From an uncultured Clostridia bacterium (GTDB lineage Bacteria; Bacillota; Clostridia; Peptostreptococcales; Anaerovoracaceae): a DNA stretch of 14,781 bases. A model generated the notes under the pieces. That model saw nothing but the letters and a program-made list of their open reading frames with translations, had not been told where the DNA came from and did no database searches. Each line of letters begins with the position of its first letter. The first letter of the stretch is position 1. The translations under genes were made by a program, and so were the position numbers. Below are positions 1-6,147 of this stretch, piece after piece. The stretch lies in contig CALFUG010000071.1 of NCBI GenBank assembly GCA_937928455.1, positions 1 to 14,781 on the forward strand, in the 5' to 3' direction.

Positions 1-913
1 TGACCACCAGCCTACATTGATCATCAATTTCTACTGCGTTGGCCTTCTCTCTGGAACCGTCCCCTCGATGAATCCAAATATCTGTTCCCGTCACCATGGA
101 TCGATACCGGTACCCTTCCAAAAATTTCTTTTTCCTAAGTTCTAGATATCGAGTCCAGAACTGCGTTAAGACGGCTGCCACCAACTTATTCTTGATATCC
201 ACCGGATATTCATCTTGCTGAAATAGTGGACCGGCAATTTCTTTTAATGCTTCCGGGAAGCCCTCTGGCGGCTCTTTTATATTCATCCCAATTCCCAACA
301 CCGCATATTCCAGTCCGCCGGTTTCCAAATCCATAGCGGCCTCCGTAAGAATTCCGCATACCTTCCTTCCATCTACATAGATATCATTCACCCATTTGAT
401 TTTGGCATCTTTGCCGGATACTTTTTCAATGGCTTCACAAACTGCAACAGCAGCGGCGGCGGTAATCAACACCGCCTCCTGCATCTGTATCTTGGGGCGA
501 AGCAGAAGGCTGAAATAAATGCCAGAACCCCTGGGAGAATAGAAAGTTCTTCCCATGCGCCCCTTCCCGGCATCCTGTCTCTCCGCAACGATCACTCGTC
601 CCTCCATGCCTTTTTCATCCTTCAATATTTGATTGGTGCTATCTACTTCTTTTCTTACCTCTATGGAGAACACCGAAGATAAGTCTCCCAAATACTTGTT
701 GATTCCCTGGGGGGATAAAATATCCGAGTCCTCCTGTAAGAAATATCCTTTCCCGGAAGTGCCATTAATGGGGTATCCTTCTTCTTGCAACCTTTTCACC
801 GCTTTCCATATGGCATTTCGGCTTACTCCAAGAATATCCGCTAACTCCTCTCCGGATAAGTATTGTCCCCGTTTTTCTTCCAACAAGAACAGCAATTGAT
901 CTTGAACTCGCAT
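1..913 (-). CDS. birA: Bifunctional biotin--[acetyl-CoA carboxylase] ligase / biotin repressor, 3' end cut by window edge
   Basis: The reading frame stays open from ATG at 913 to the window edge and gives 304 residues; the family is usually about 320-330, so only the last few residues are missing. Residues 1-60 form a winged helix (ILGVSRNAIWKAVKRL), so this is the two-domain type that both represses transcription and attaches biotin to carrier proteins through biotinyl-AMP. The catalytic domain shows the DSTN motif (91-94), the glycine-rich biotin/AMP loop AGKGRMGR (115-122; GRGRRGR in E. coli) and KWVNDIYVDGRKVCGIL (173-189). GGGAGG lies 7 nt before the ATG. The promoter directly upstream is overlaid by a BirA-type operator, which supports autorepression. 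No biotin synthesis or transport genes are in view. The family assignment is secure; repressor function is inferred from the helix-turn-helix and operator. Confidence 0.96.
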   Translation of the reverse strand, partial: MRVQDQLLFLLEEKRGQYLSGEELADILGVSRNAIWKAVKRLQEEGYPINGTSGKGYFLQEDSDILSPQGINKYLGDLSSVFSIEVRKEVDSTNQILKDEKGMEGRVIVAERQDAGKGRMGRTFYSPRGSGIYFSLLLRPKIQMQEAVLITAAAAVAVCEAIEKVSGKDAKIKWVNDIYVDGRKVCGILTEAAMDLETGGLEYAVLGIGMNIKEPPEGFPEALKEIAGPLFQQDEYPVDIKNKLVAAVLTQFWTRYLELRKKKFLEGYRYRSMVTGTDIWIHRGDGSREKANAVEIDDQCRLVV

Positions 914-950
914 GAAACACCCTCCCGTTCCAACCATACCAACTGCTAAG

Positions 951-979
951 AAGATATCAATAAAAAACATCATTGTCAA
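951..979 (-). promoter_or_regulatory. birA promoter
   Basis: On the minus strand there is a perfect -35 box TTGACA (974-979), a 17-nt spacer and a -10 box TATCTT (951-956, 4 of 6 consensus). This predicts transcription starting near 944 and a leader of about 30 nt before the birA ATG. The -35 box lies inside one half of the BirA-type palindrome at 973-1004, so bound repressor would block RNA polymerase. Confidence 0.7.
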
Positions 980-1004
980 CCATTAATATCATAACGGGTG
1001 ACAA
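973..1004 (-). promoter_or_regulatory. Candidate BirA operator (may double as a terminator hairpin)
   Basis: Read on the minus strand, the half-sites TTGTCACCC and GGTTGACAA are separated by exactly 14 nt. The known BirA signal in Firmicutes is close to TTGTnAACC, a 14-15 nt spacer, then GGTTnACAA. One half matches fully and the other has one mismatch. The symmetry extends outward to CATCATTGTCA / TGACAATGATG (968-978 and 999-1009). The site covers the -35 box of birA. A T-run on the minus strand (962-967) follows the palindrome, so the RNA form could also end transcription from the upstream two-component operon. The AT-rich stem and 14-nt loop make the operator role the better reading. Confidence 0.72.
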
Positions 1005-1052
1005 TGATGCCTATGTATCCATGTGCCGCACAAAGTAATAGCAACAATCCTT

Positions 1053-1253
1053 CTAAGGCCTGCAACAAGGTGTTACCGGGCGAAAGAACGGGCTGGTATT
1101 TTCCCCCTCTTCTATCTGATTGATGAGGGTGTATGGGCTGGGCATTTCATTGTTCGCTTGCGCATAGGCTACCATTCCACCAATGGACACTCCACTAAAG
1201 ACAACCAACATCGCCACCCAAAACATCGCCTTTTGATAAAATTTCTTTTTCAT
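1053..1253 (-). CDS. Small exported peptide of unknown function (66 aa), last gene of the two-component operon
   Basis: I do not recognise this gene. It encodes 66 residues beginning MKKKFYQKAM, followed by a hydrophobic stretch (about 10-30) and an AQA motif at 31-33, which looks like a Sec signal peptide. Cleavage there would leave about 33 residues, rich in Pro, Glu and Asn, ending PFFRPVTPCCRP with two adjacent cysteines. If uncleaved it would be a single-pass membrane protein. A GAGGG ribosome site sits about 8 nt before the ATG, and the gene begins 54 nt after the kinase stop codon with no terminator between, so cotranscription with the regulator and kinase is likely. That position suggests an accessory or signal peptide of the sensor system, but this is inference. 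A chance reading frame is possible; the ribosome site, signal-like N-terminus and operon position argue for a real gene. Confidence 0.62.
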   Translation of the reverse strand: MKKKFYQKAMFWVAMLVVFSGVSIGGMVAYAQANNEMPSPYTLINQIEEGENTSPFFRPVTPCCRP

Positions 1254-1307
1254 ATCCTATCCCTCTGTTTGAACCAACATTTTGCAATCTACTTTCTATT
1301 TTCTAGT

Positions 1308-2744
1308 TTATACCCTTCCAAAGGATAGAATAAACTTGCTCCCTTTCTCCGGATTGTTTTCTGCTGAGAGCTTCATCCCATGCCTTTCGGCTATCTCTTT
1401 TGCGATGGCCAGCCCCAATCCTGTGCCTTGCAGATTTTCGTTGGTCTTCTCTTTGTAGAATCGATCAAATATATGGGGTAAATTTTCCTCGCGGATTCCC
1501 GAACCTTCATCCCAAACCCACAGTTGGTCTTCATATAGAGAGAGACCTACCTTGCCTCCCGTCGGGGTGAACTTAATGGCATTATCCAACAGAATCAGCA
1601 ATAATTGTCTCAGTCTGCCGTAATCTCCCGAAATAGGTGGTGGGGAGGATGCCATATCATAAGCAACATGAATTCCCTTTGCCTCCCCCAGCCTTTGTGC
1701 AGTATGAACTGCATCCCCACACAATTCATTCCAATCAACGGGAGCTTCTTCTAGTAAAAATTCCGGGTTCTGTATTCTGGTAAAATCCAGCAAGTCATCC
1801 ACTAATCTTTGGAGAAAGAGGGTGTCCTGGAGCATTTGTTGATGGTAAGAGGATACCTGTTCTTCCGAATCCACCACACCATCCATCAAAGCTTCCAGAG
1901 ATCCCCTTATAACGGTTACCGGCGTTCTTAATTCATGGGAAATGTTGGCCACCAAATCTTTGCGCATTCGCTCCAGTTGTTCTTGTGACTTTCTGCTTTC
2001 CTCCAGACGGTCTCCCAACAAATCGTTGGTAACCGCCAATTCCCCAATTTCGTCTTTCCTGCGAATCCCGGTTTTGGCACCGTACTCCCCTGTTTTCATT
2101 TTTTGAACCACTGCCGATATATCAATCAGGGGCTTGGCAAACCCTTTTGCCAGCAGCAAGGCCAGCAATATGGCTAGAACAAGGGCTATAGCCAGACTGA
2201 ACCCAAGGATTCGTAATCCATATGTTGCCCCTTGGGTCCCACCTTCTACCGGTTCATGAAGTAGCAAAGCACCGATAATAACCCCATTATTTTTAAGGGG
2301 CACACCGACTGTCAAGGTGGGTGCTTCAAAAATAGACTCGAAGGCTTCACTAAAAACGGATTCGCCTTCCATTACCTGCCGAATCATTCTTTCCGCATCC
2401 GGCGGAAAATTTTTATCCAGAAGGACTTGGCCTTGCTTCCCGGGATTCATGGTTACACCCAGCCCTTCGTCAACAATCCATACTTCCCCTGCCACCATGT
2501 CCTCCAGGACACGCAAATAAGCACCATAACCCCCCTGACGCCCCATGGGTCCCATGGTCATTTGTTCACTCATGGAGGAAACCGTATCTGCTATCGCCCA
2601 CGCTTCTTTTTCCATATTTTCTTTGTATATGCTCAAGGTCTGATTTTGAAAAAGGGTGGTAAAGATACTGCCAACCACCAGTGCAAAAAGGAGCAGCACG
2701 GCCGAAAAATATATTGCCAATCTGATTGCCAGTTTACTTTTCAT
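1308..2744 (-). CDS. Membrane sensor histidine kinase (HAMP, HisKA, HATPase_c)
   Basis: A 478-residue kinase with one membrane segment at about 10-30, an extracytoplasmic sensor region to about 175 (its fold resembles the single Cache/PDC type: VWIVDEGLGV, LTVGVPLKNNGVIIGALLL), a second membrane segment at about 178-200 and a HAMP linker. The HisKA box SHELRTPVTVIRG carries the phospho-accepting His at about 270. The ATP-binding domain has the N box DNAIKFTPTGG, DEGSGI and GTGLGLAIAKEIAERHG. All key catalytic residues are present. I start at ATG 2744: GAGGTG lies 7 nt upstream, whereas an in-frame TTG at 2750 would be only 1 nt from it. The gene overlaps the response regulator by 11 nt, implying translational coupling and a cognate pair. 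The signal is unknown; the neighbouring exported proteins suggest an envelope cue. Confidence 0.95.
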   Translation of the reverse strand: MKSKLAIRLAIYFSAVLLLFALVVGSIFTTLFQNQTLSIYKENMEKEAWAIADTVSSMSEQMTMGPMGRQGGYGAYLRVLEDMVAGEVWIVDEGLGVTMNPGKQGQVLLDKNFPPDAERMIRQVMEGESVFSEAFESIFEAPTLTVGVPLKNNGVIIGALLLHEPVEGGTQGATYGLRILGFSLAIALVLAILLALLLAKGFAKPLIDISAVVQKMKTGEYGAKTGIRRKDEIGELAVTNDLLGDRLEESRKSQEQLERMRKDLVANISHELRTPVTVIRGSLEALMDGVVDSEEQVSSYHQQMLQDTLFLQRLVDDLLDFTRIQNPEFLLEEAPVDWNELCGDAVHTAQRLGEAKGIHVAYDMASSPPPISGDYGRLRQLLLILLDNAIKFTPTGGKVGLSLYEDQLWVWDEGSGIREENLPHIFDRFYKEKTNENLQGTGLGLAIAKEIAERHGMKLSAENNPEKGSKFILSFGRV

Positions 2745-3432
2745 CCTCAATCACCTCAAATTTGTATCCCACACCCCAAATGGTTTTGATTTCCCAACCA
2801 GGATGTACCTCTTGATCCAACTTCGCTCTTAATCTTTTAATATGGGAGTCTACCGTTCGGGTATCGCCAAAATAGTCATATCCCCATAAACTGTTGAGTA
2901 GATTATCCCGTGTGAACACTTTGTTTCGATTGGTCGCCAACTGCCAGAGTATTTCCAATTCCTTTTTTGTCAGAGTAACCGGATTCCCTGCTACCGTAAC
3001 CCGGTAATCATCCAGGTGGATGGTCAGATTATCGTAAGAAAAAGAATTCGCATGGTTTGAATCCGACTCTTCCGGCGTCATTCGTCGAATAACCGCTCTC
3101 ACCCGAGCCATCACTTCCCCGGGAGAGAACGGCTTCACGATATAATCATCCGCTCCAATGTCCAACCCCATTATTTTTTCAAAATCCTCATCTCTGGCGG
3201 TAATCATTATGACGGGGGTGTTATGCTTCTTTCGAATTTCACGGCAAACCTCAAATCCGTCTATCTCCGGCATCATCACATCTAAAAGCACCACATCCGG
3301 ATGAGTTTCTTCAAAAAGCTTCAATGCTTTTTTTCCATCTTCCGCCAGCCAAACTTCGTAACCTTCTTTCTTGGCATACTCCTCAAGGATTCCTGCAATC
3401 TGTGGATGGTCATCGGCAATCAACATTTTCAT
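2734..3432 (-). CDS. OmpR/PhoB-family response regulator
   Basis: A 232-residue transcription regulator. The receiver domain (about 1-118) has the acidic pair DD at 7-8, the phospho-acceptor Asp51 in LLDVMMP, Thr78 and Lys100 in VKPFSPGE. The C-terminal winged-helix DNA-binding domain (about 130-228) shows LTKKELEILWQLATNRNKVFTRDNLLNSLWGY and RTVDSHIKRLRAKL, typical of OmpR/PhoB members. ATG at 3432 is preceded by GGGAGA about 7 nt upstream. It is the first gene of the leftward operon regulator-kinase-peptide. The divergent gene at 3629 is a secreted DUF2680-like protein, and the shared upstream region has an 11-bp-spaced direct repeat, so self-regulation and control of that gene are plausible. 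The specific target and signal cannot be read from the sequence. Confidence 0.96.
   Translation of the reverse strand: MKMLIADDHPQIAGILEEYAKKEGYEVWLAEDGKKALKLFEETHPDVVLLDVMMPEIDGFEVCREIRKKHNTPVIMITARDEDFEKIMGLDIGADDYIVKPFSPGEVMARVRAVIRRMTPEESDSNHANSFSYDNLTIHLDDYRVTVAGNPVTLTKKELEILWQLATNRNKVFTRDNLLNSLWGYDYFGDTRTVDSHIKRLRAKLDQEVHPGWEIKTIWGVGYKFEVIEDEK
2752..2757 (-). promoter_or_regulatory. Ribosome binding site that fixes the kinase start
   Basis: GAGGTG on the minus strand lies inside the end of the response regulator gene, 7 nt before ATG 2744. It rules out the in-frame TTG at 2750, which would leave almost no spacing. Confidence 0.7.
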
Positions 3433-3493
3433 TTCTTCTCTCCCATATAAGATCCCCGTTGCTTATTGTTTCGTTGTTCTCATTTTACCATCT

Positions 3494-3514
3494 AATTATG
3501 GCAAAATTATGACA
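3494..3514. promoter_or_regulatory. Direct repeat, candidate OmpR-family regulator site
   Basis: AATTATGGCA (3494-3503) and AATTATGACA (3505-3514) are copies of one 10-mer with a single difference, exactly 11 bp apart. OmpR/PhoB-family regulators commonly bind two tandem half-sites with one helical turn of spacing. The repeat lies in the 196-bp region between the divergent regulator and DUF2680 genes. On the minus strand each copy contains CATAAT, a possible -10 element for the regulator operon, but I found no convincing -35 box for either direction. Confidence 0.45.
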
Positions 3515-3628
3515 GGTTTCATGAAAAACCATTTTTTATTTTCAATTTTGCCCTACTTTTGACACATATGGTTGTTAGAATCACATCATAAGCTACCACT
3601 CAAACATATTTCAAAAGGAGTAAATATT

Positions 3629-4117
3629 ATGAAAACACGAAGAATATTCGCCGTTGTAACCGCCTTGGTTATGGTTTTAGGGATTACCTCAGTCACTGCA
3701 TTTGCCGGAACATCCTTTTCATCTCCCGCAGAGCTGCTGGCTTCTTTAACCGGTAAAACCGTCGAGGCCGTTACGGAAGAAAAAGGTGACGCCGATAAAA
3801 CATATGGGGCGTTGGCCCAAGATGCCGGTGTCTATGAAGGTTTTAAAACCGGGATGCAGGACCTGAGAGAAAACCGAATTCTCGAAAAGGTAGAAAATGG
3901 AGACCTTACAAAAGATGAAGCCGATGAAATCCTGGATGCCATTGCAGAACGAATGGCCACCTGTGACGGAACCGGTCTGCAAGGAACGGATCAGCGGTTG
4001 GGTCTAGGTTTTGGAAATCATATGGGTTCCAGAAATGGTGAAAATAGCGAGAACGGTGAAGGAAATCAATGGAATAAAGGAAATGGCCAAGGAAATCAAT
4101 GGAACAGTGGAAAATAA
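3629..4117 (+). CDS. Small secreted protein, DUF2680-like
   Basis: A 162-residue protein with a clear Sec signal peptide (KTRRIFAVVTALVMVLGITSV, likely cleaved after AFA at residue 26). The mature part has LLASLTGKTVEAVTEEKG and YGALAQDAGVYEGFK, then LTKDEADEILDAIAERMATCDGTG (93-116). This combination is characteristic of the Firmicute DUF2680 family, whose function is unknown. The tail (about 117-162) is rich in Gly, Asn and Gln, with GNQWN repeated at 145-149 and 155-159. I chose ATG 3629 because AAAGGAG lies 8 nt upstream and the signal peptide begins there; an upstream extension to 3572 has neither. The gene is divergent from the two-component operon and is probably controlled by it (inference). 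It acts outside the membrane. Confidence 0.9.
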   Translation: MKTRRIFAVVTALVMVLGITSVTAFAGTSFSSPAELLASLTGKTVEAVTEEKGDADKTYGALAQDAGVYEGFKTGMQDLRENRILEKVENGDLTKDEADEILDAIAERMATCDGTGLQGTDQRLGLGFGNHMGSRNGENSENGEGNQWNKGNGQGNQWNSGK

Positions 4118-4166
4118 AATGATTGCCTGTACAAACTTCTCCATTCTGCATTCTCATAGCTGACAT

Positions 4167-4206
4167 AAAAGCCCGAGAAGATATTTATCCTATCTCCCGG
4201 GCTTTT
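4167..4206. terminator. Bidirectional Rho-independent terminator
   Basis: AAAAGCCCG (4167-4175) pairs perfectly with CGGGCTTTT (4198-4206), extended by AGA/TCT after a 2-nt bulge. The stem is GC-rich at its centre and flanked by A and T runs, so it works in both directions. It lies between the convergent DUF2680-like gene (ends 4117) and the cyclic di-GMP gene (ends 4228), and serves both. Confidence 0.88.
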
Positions 4207-4227
4207 ATCTTGAAATTTCTTCATAAG

Positions 4228-5928
4228 CTATAGAACTTGACTTATAAATTGTTCGACCAAATAGGGGTCGAACTGGGTGCCTGCCCCTCGCAATAACTCA
4301 TCCACCGCATCTTCATGAGAAACAGCCTTACGATAGGAACGATCATTGGTCATGGCATCATAGGCATCCACAATGGAAAGAATTCGACTGGCTAAGGGGA
4401 TATTCTCACCGGACAATCCTTTGGGATACCCCGTTCCATCCCACCATTCGTGATGATACAGTATATATTCTGCAATATGCCCCATTCCCGGTGTGGACTT
4501 GGCAATTCGATATCCGCTTTCCGGATGTTTATACAATTCGGCCCATTCTTCCGATGTCAACTCTCCTTCCTTCGTAAGGATTTGTAAATCTACCCGAATT
4601 TTTCCAATGTCATGCAGCATGGCAAACAATTGAAGTGCTACCAATTCTTCGTCGGTCATATTTACCAGTTGCCCCAAGGAATACGAGTGCTTGGCCAAAC
4701 GTGCCGCATGTTCTTCTGTCTCGTTGCTTTTTTCAAATAATGTGTTCTTCATGGAAACCAGAGACGAGCTGTGGGCACTATTAAAGTCTAGCAACTTTTG
4801 CTGATACATAAATTCTTCCGCTTCCTTAATGTACTGTGTCAAAGGCTTTTCGGCTATGGTCTTTGTGGCATACCCTACGGCAATGCTGGTAAAGTGAATG
4901 TCGTTATCCACCGCCTCTACATACCCTTGATATCGCCTGCGTATATATTGGATTGTCCTCTTGGTTTCTTCTCCGCTTTTATTGGGAAAAATAATGAGAA
5001 ACTCATCTCCTGCCACCCGGCCTAAAACATCCGATTCTTCGATAGATTTTTGTAAAATGTCCCCAATGGCCTGAATCAGTCGATCTCCTTCCCGATGGCC
5101 GAAGGTATCATTGACCTGTTTCAGTCCGTTGATATCTGCCACCAACACACTGATGGGAAGGTTATGTTCTTCGTCTAAAAACTCTAAGGCCTGCTCCACA
5201 TAGGCTCGATTATATAGCCCCGTTAGTACATCATGATGGTTCAAATATAGGATTTCCTTTTCCCGTTGTTTCCTTTCGGTCACATCCCGGCTAATGCCAA
5301 TCAACCCGATGACCTGACCCTTGTCGTCATAATAAGGGGTTTTCAAAGTTTCCAGCATTCGGGGTTCTCCGTGCTGTGTGGGGTATAATTCTTCGGAAAG
5401 TCGATATTTTTTTGATTCAATCAACTCCCTGTCCACGTTATAGAATTCTTCCGCCATGCTCTTGTCGAACAACTCATAGTCGGTCTTCCCCAGGATATCT
5501 TCTTTATACTGGCCGGTGTACTCTTCGTAAGCACGATTGCATCCTCTATATACAGAATCCCGGTCCTTATAAAAAATAAGATCCGGGATGGAATCAAACA
5601 AAGCCGTTAACAATTTTTCTTTTTCTTTTGACTCTTCAGTGGCTTGCTGCATTCCGCGCAGGGCCGGGTATATCAGAAAGAAAATCAAAGCCGCGGTTAT
5701 CAGAACATAGGCCAAGCCTTTTACCGTGCTGAACCATGCTAGGTCCTCCGCAGATTGGTAGATACGAAGGGCTATCGCATCGCTTAGTACAATCCATAGA
5801 CCACCAAACACCAAATATATTACCGTAATAAAAACCGCCTTTTCCAAAGCACTATGAAAAAGACGGAACTTATTTTGTTTCCCTATCTTGTTGGAGTGTT
5901 GATTCTTTTTCTCTTCGAAATCCGACAT
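4228..5928 (-). CDS. Membrane PAS-GGDEF-HD-GYP protein (cyclic di-GMP synthesis and breakdown)
   Basis: A 566-residue protein with two membrane segments (about 31-50 and 68-90) enclosing a short outside loop, a linker helix, a PAS domain (about 102-220, ending GISRDVTERK), a GGDEF diguanylate cyclase domain (about 228-385) and an HD-GYP phosphodiesterase domain (about 400-566). The cyclase signature is AGDEF (306-310), a permitted variant, with metal-binding ADINGLKQVND present. I see no RxxD inhibitory site before it. The phosphodiesterase keeps His439-Asp440 and HHEWWDGTGYP (492-502). Both domains therefore look active. Start ATG 5928 has GAGGG 7 nt upstream; an in-frame GTG at 6075 has no ribosome site and would lie upstream of the predicted promoter. 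It is divergent from the LysR-type gene. Confidence 0.93.
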   Translation of the reverse strand: MSDFEEKKNQHSNKIGKQNKFRLFHSALEKAVFITVIYLVFGGLWIVLSDAIALRIYQSAEDLAWFSTVKGLAYVLITAALIFFLIYPALRGMQQATEESKEKEKLLTALFDSIPDLIFYKDRDSVYRGCNRAYEEYTGQYKEDILGKTDYELFDKSMAEEFYNVDRELIESKKYRLSEELYPTQHGEPRMLETLKTPYYDDKGQVIGLIGISRDVTERKQREKEILYLNHHDVLTGLYNRAYVEQALEFLDEEHNLPISVLVADINGLKQVNDTFGHREGDRLIQAIGDILQKSIEESDVLGRVAGDEFLIIFPNKSGEETKRTIQYIRRRYQGYVEAVDNDIHFTSIAVGYATKTIAEKPLTQYIKEAEEFMYQQKLLDFNSAHSSSLVSMKNTLFEKSNETEEHAARLAKHSYSLGQLVNMTDEELVALQLFAMLHDIGKIRVDLQILTKEGELTSEEWAELYKHPESGYRIAKSTPGMGHIAEYILYHHEWWDGTGYPKGLSGENIPLASRILSIVDAYDAMTNDRSYRKAVSHEDAVDELLRGAGTQFDPYLVEQFISQVL

Positions 5929-5991
5929 GGTATCGCCCTCGAATAACAGCCAAAGTGCATCTCTAGAAAAAGTCTCCCTTTCCTTTTTCAC

Positions 5992-6008
5992 AAAGAATGG
6001 GATTCTTT
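5992..6008. promoter_or_regulatory. Palindrome at the predicted start of the cyclic di-GMP gene
   Basis: AAAGAAT-GGG-ATTCTTT is a perfect 7-bp inverted repeat with a 3-bp centre. It begins 6 nt after the -10 box of the leftward promoter, covering the predicted transcription start. This is the usual place for a repressor site. The binding protein is unknown; the divergent LysR-type regulator is one possibility, though the spacing is not typical for that family. Confidence 0.45.
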
Positions 6009-6013
6009 CCTTT

Positions 6014-6042
6014 ACTATACTACTTTTTGAAAGGAGATTCAA
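6014..6042 (-). promoter_or_regulatory. Promoter of the PAS-GGDEF-HD-GYP gene
   Basis: The minus strand has TTGAAT (6037-6042), a 17-nt spacer and TATAGT (6014-6019), with 4 and 5 of 6 consensus bases respectively. Transcription would begin near 6007, about 80 nt before the chosen ATG at 5928. Confidence 0.65.
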
Positions 6043-6082
6043 TCCATACCGCACCTTCAAGTTGTCAAACCCCACAAATCAA

Positions 6083-6111
6083 TTGAAGGAATCCTTTCTC
6101 GATGGTAGAAT
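6083..6111 (+). promoter_or_regulatory. Promoter of the LysR-type gene
   Basis: TTGAAG (6083-6088), a 17-nt spacer and TAGAAT (6106-6111) fit a housekeeping promoter with transcription starting near 6118, about 30 nt before the ATG. The -35 box is part of an inverted repeat, CCTTCAA (6054-6060) and TTGAAGG (6083-6089), which may be a regulator site in this 219-bp divergent region. Confidence 0.6.
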
Positions 6112-6147
6112 GGTATTGCAATATCTCAGAGGAAGAGGAGTCCATTC

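Noticed and set aside
1023..1328. Rightward 101-aa reading frame opposite the small exported peptide.
   Set aside because: It has no ribosome site and runs antisense across the peptide gene and the kinase end. It looks like a shadow frame.
3559..3587. TTGACA at 3559-3564 as -35 box for the DUF2680-like gene.
   Set aside because: The only good -10 (TAGAAT at 3576-3581) is 11 nt away, and elements at 16-18 nt are poor. I leave this promoter undefined; it may need the response regulator.
3586..4230. The 10-mer TCATAAGCTA occurs on both sides of the DUF2680-like gene, like target-site or att repeats.
   Set aside because: About a hundred chance pairs of identical 10-mers are expected in a window this size, and no integrase, transposase or inverted ends accompany them.
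5607..5616. TTAACAA half of a Rex-like site inside the PAS-GGDEF-HD-GYP gene, and TTCACAA near 5987.
   Set aside because: Neither has the matching second half at the required 4-nt spacing, and the first lies in coding sequence.
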